NCBI GenBank assembly: GCA_003223395.1
Contig: QHUZ01000046.1
Span: 1-63,154, forward strand
DNA: 63,154 nucleotides
Direction: 5' to 3'
DNA from: Gemmatimonadota bacterium
GTDB taxonomy: Bacteria > Gemmatimonadota > Gemmatimonadetes > Gemmatimonadales > GWC2-71-9
The position numbers and the translations under genes were made by a program. This document shows, in pieces, positions 61,887 to 63,154 of the stretch (positions are counted from its first letter, which is position 1; every line of letters begins with the position of its first letter). A model generated the notes under the pieces. It searched no databases. It was not told the DNA's origin and saw only the letters and a list, made by a program, of their open reading frames with translations.

Positions 61887-63154
61887 GCGAGCTGTTGCAG
61901 GACGGGATCACTGCGCAGGCCCTGCGCCGGCCGGAGGCACCCGCGGTCGTGTCGCGCGACGAGCGACTGACGTACGGTGAGCTTGAGGAACAGAGCAACC
62001 GGCTCGCCCGACTCCTGCGAGAGGCCGGCGTGCAGCGGGGCAATCGGGTCTGTCTGCTCATGCCCAAGTCGCCGGCCGTAGTGGTGGCTATGTTGGGCGT
62101 GCTCAAGGCGGACGCGATCTATGTCCCCCTCGATCCCACGAGTCCCGCGCCGCGCGTCGTGAAGATGATTGCGTCGTGCGACGACCGCTGGATCCTCGCG
62201 GCGGGGGGAGGGGCAGGAGGCGGGCCAGTGGTGGGCCTGCTGGACGAACTGTTCGCGGATACGCGGTTCGCAGCCGAGCATGACGTGGGCTGGATGTCGA
62301 CCCCGCCCGCCCAAGGCGCGCGGTTCACGCCGCGGTTTTCGTGGGCCGACCTGAGCCGCTGCTCGGCCACGTTGCCAGAGCGGCAGAACAGCCCAGACGA
62401 CCCTGCGCACATTCTCTTCACGTCGGGGTCCACGGGCGTTCCCAAGGGCGTGGTGATTACACATGGCAACGTCCTGCCGTTTCTCCGCTGGGCTCGCGAC
62501 TACTTTGGGACGAGCACATCCGACCGGGTTTCGTGGCACCCACCGTTGCACTTCGACCTGTCCACCTTCGACGTGTTTGGTACATTGCGCGCAGGTGCTG
62601 TGCTGTACCCAGTGCCTCCGGACGTGAGTTTATTGCCTCACAAGCTCGCCCAATTCATCCGGGCAAGTGACCTCACGCAATGGTTCTCGGTACCGTCCGT
62701 GTTGAACTACGTGGCGAAGTTCAACGTGCTGCGCGATGGCGATTTTCCCGCCCTGCGCCGAGTGCTGTGGTGCGGCGAGGTGCTGCCCACGCCCACGCTG
62801 ATCTACTGGATGCAGCGGCTGCCGCACGCGTCGTTCACGAATCTCTATGGGCCCACTGAGACGACGATCGCGAGCAGCTACTACCCTGTGCTGGAGCGCC
62901 CGACGGACGAGCGGGCGGAGATCCCCATCGGCCGGCCGTGCCCAGGGGAGAAGCTGCTCGTGCTGGACCATGAGGGCCGGCCGGTGCCGTCCGGCGAGGT
63001 GGGCGATCTGTACATCGCAGGCGTGGGCCTCAGCCCGGGGTACTGGCGCGATCCGGAGAAGACGCGGAGCGCGTTCCTGCTGCATCCGCAAGGGAGTGGA
63101 GGGGGGGGCGAGCGGATCTACCGGACCGGGGACTTGGCCCGGGTAGACCGACAC
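61883..63154 (+). CDS. Amino-acid adenylation (NRPS-type AMP-binding) enzyme, C-terminus off window
   Basis: 424 residues seen, open to the right edge. Core motifs in order: LTYGELEEQSNRLARLL (A1), MLGVLKADAIYVPLDPTSPA (A2), LFTSGSTGVPKGVVITHGN (A3), HFDLSTFDVFGTL (A4; the Asp expected to bind the amino group), NLYGPTETTIASSYYPV (A5), GEVGDLYIAGVGLSPGYW (A6) and YRTGDLAR (A7). It activates an amino acid as aminoacyl-AMP. No condensation domain precedes it, so it may be stand-alone or the first module. A Gly-rich insert (LAAGGGAGGGPVVG) sits between A2 and A3. Carrier and later domains lie outside. Confidence 0.92.
   Translation, partial: MSELLQDGITAQALRRPEAPAVVSRDERLTYGELEEQSNRLARLLREAGVQRGNRVCLLMPKSPAVVVAMLGVLKADAIYVPLDPTSPAPRVVKMIASCDDRWILAAGGGAGGGPVVGLLDELFADTRFAAEHDVGWMSTPPAQGARFTPRFSWADLSRCSATLPERQNSPDDPAHILFTSGSTGVPKGVVITHGNVLPFLRWARDYFGTSTSDRVSWHPPLHFDLSTFDVFGTLRAGAVLYPVPPDVSLLPHKLAQFIRASDLTQWFSVPSVLNYVAKFNVLRDGDFPALRRVLWCGEVLPTPTLIYWMQRLPHASFTNLYGPTETTIASSYYPVLERPTDERAEIPIGRPCPGEKLLVLDHEGRPVPSGEVGDLYIAGVGLSPGYWRDPEKTRSAFLLHPQGSGGGGERIYRTGDLARVDRH

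Overview
The window reads as one dense chromosomal segment of a high-GC, Gram-negative (diderm) bacterium. Outer-membrane biogenesis genes are present: a Tol-Pal operon, an LptD-like protein, PpiD and phosphoheptose isomerase. A GGGP-synthase-family gene, Ser/Thr kinases with TolB-like/TPR tails, BTAD regulation and the overall gene order suggest a member of the FCB side of the tree. Gemmatimonadota is my best guess; this is inference from gene content, with no 16S gene in the window.

Layout. 1-10 kb is an accessory region: a broken PAP2/haloperoxidase-like lipoprotein, radC, a BTAD regulator split by a perfect 157-bp tandem duplication, a small lipoprotein, an outer-membrane beta-barrel, and a minus-strand operon of two paralogous membrane Ser/Thr kinases (the first damaged), a Tat-exported DsrE-like protein and a TlpA thioredoxin. 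10-20 kb is housekeeping: relA/spoT, uvrB, tsaE, tsaB, rimI, ssb, a LysM protein, a HemX/CcsA-like membrane protein, hemA and galE. 20.6-28.8 kb is a continuous cell-envelope operon: tolQ, tolR, a TonB/TolA-like gene, tolB, pal, cpoB, and one open frame joining TatC to an LptD-like outer-membrane protein. 29-34.6 kb carries a fibronectin-like lipoprotein, a hairpin terminator and the histidine-degradation genes hutH-hutU-hutI. 34.6-42.4 kb has two large TPR proteins, a polyprenyl diphosphate synthase, a small DUF4321-like membrane protein, two tatA genes and a convergent ppiD.

42.4-60.6 kb is almost gap-free and same-strand: aroQ, pepP, accB, pilT, accC, comB, ftsK, yraN, recA, recX, alaS, a small unknown gene, a GGGP-synthase-family gene, gmhA, an SDR, cca, a ZIP transporter, rarA and acpS. 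Most neighbours overlap by 1-26 bp, so translational coupling is likely. From 60.9 kb to the right edge an LLM-type monooxygenase and an amino-acid adenylation domain look like the start of a non-ribosomal peptide cluster cut by the window.

Most unusual points: the TatC-LptD fusion with a signal peptide at the junction; a rimI with no ordinary start, reachable from tsaB by a +1 shift at CCC-C; paired inverted simple repeats buried inside tolB, ftsK, cca and rarA; pilT lying between accB and accC; and three disrupted genes confined to the first 10 kb. I found no tRNA, rRNA, CRISPR array, insertion sequence or attachment site.
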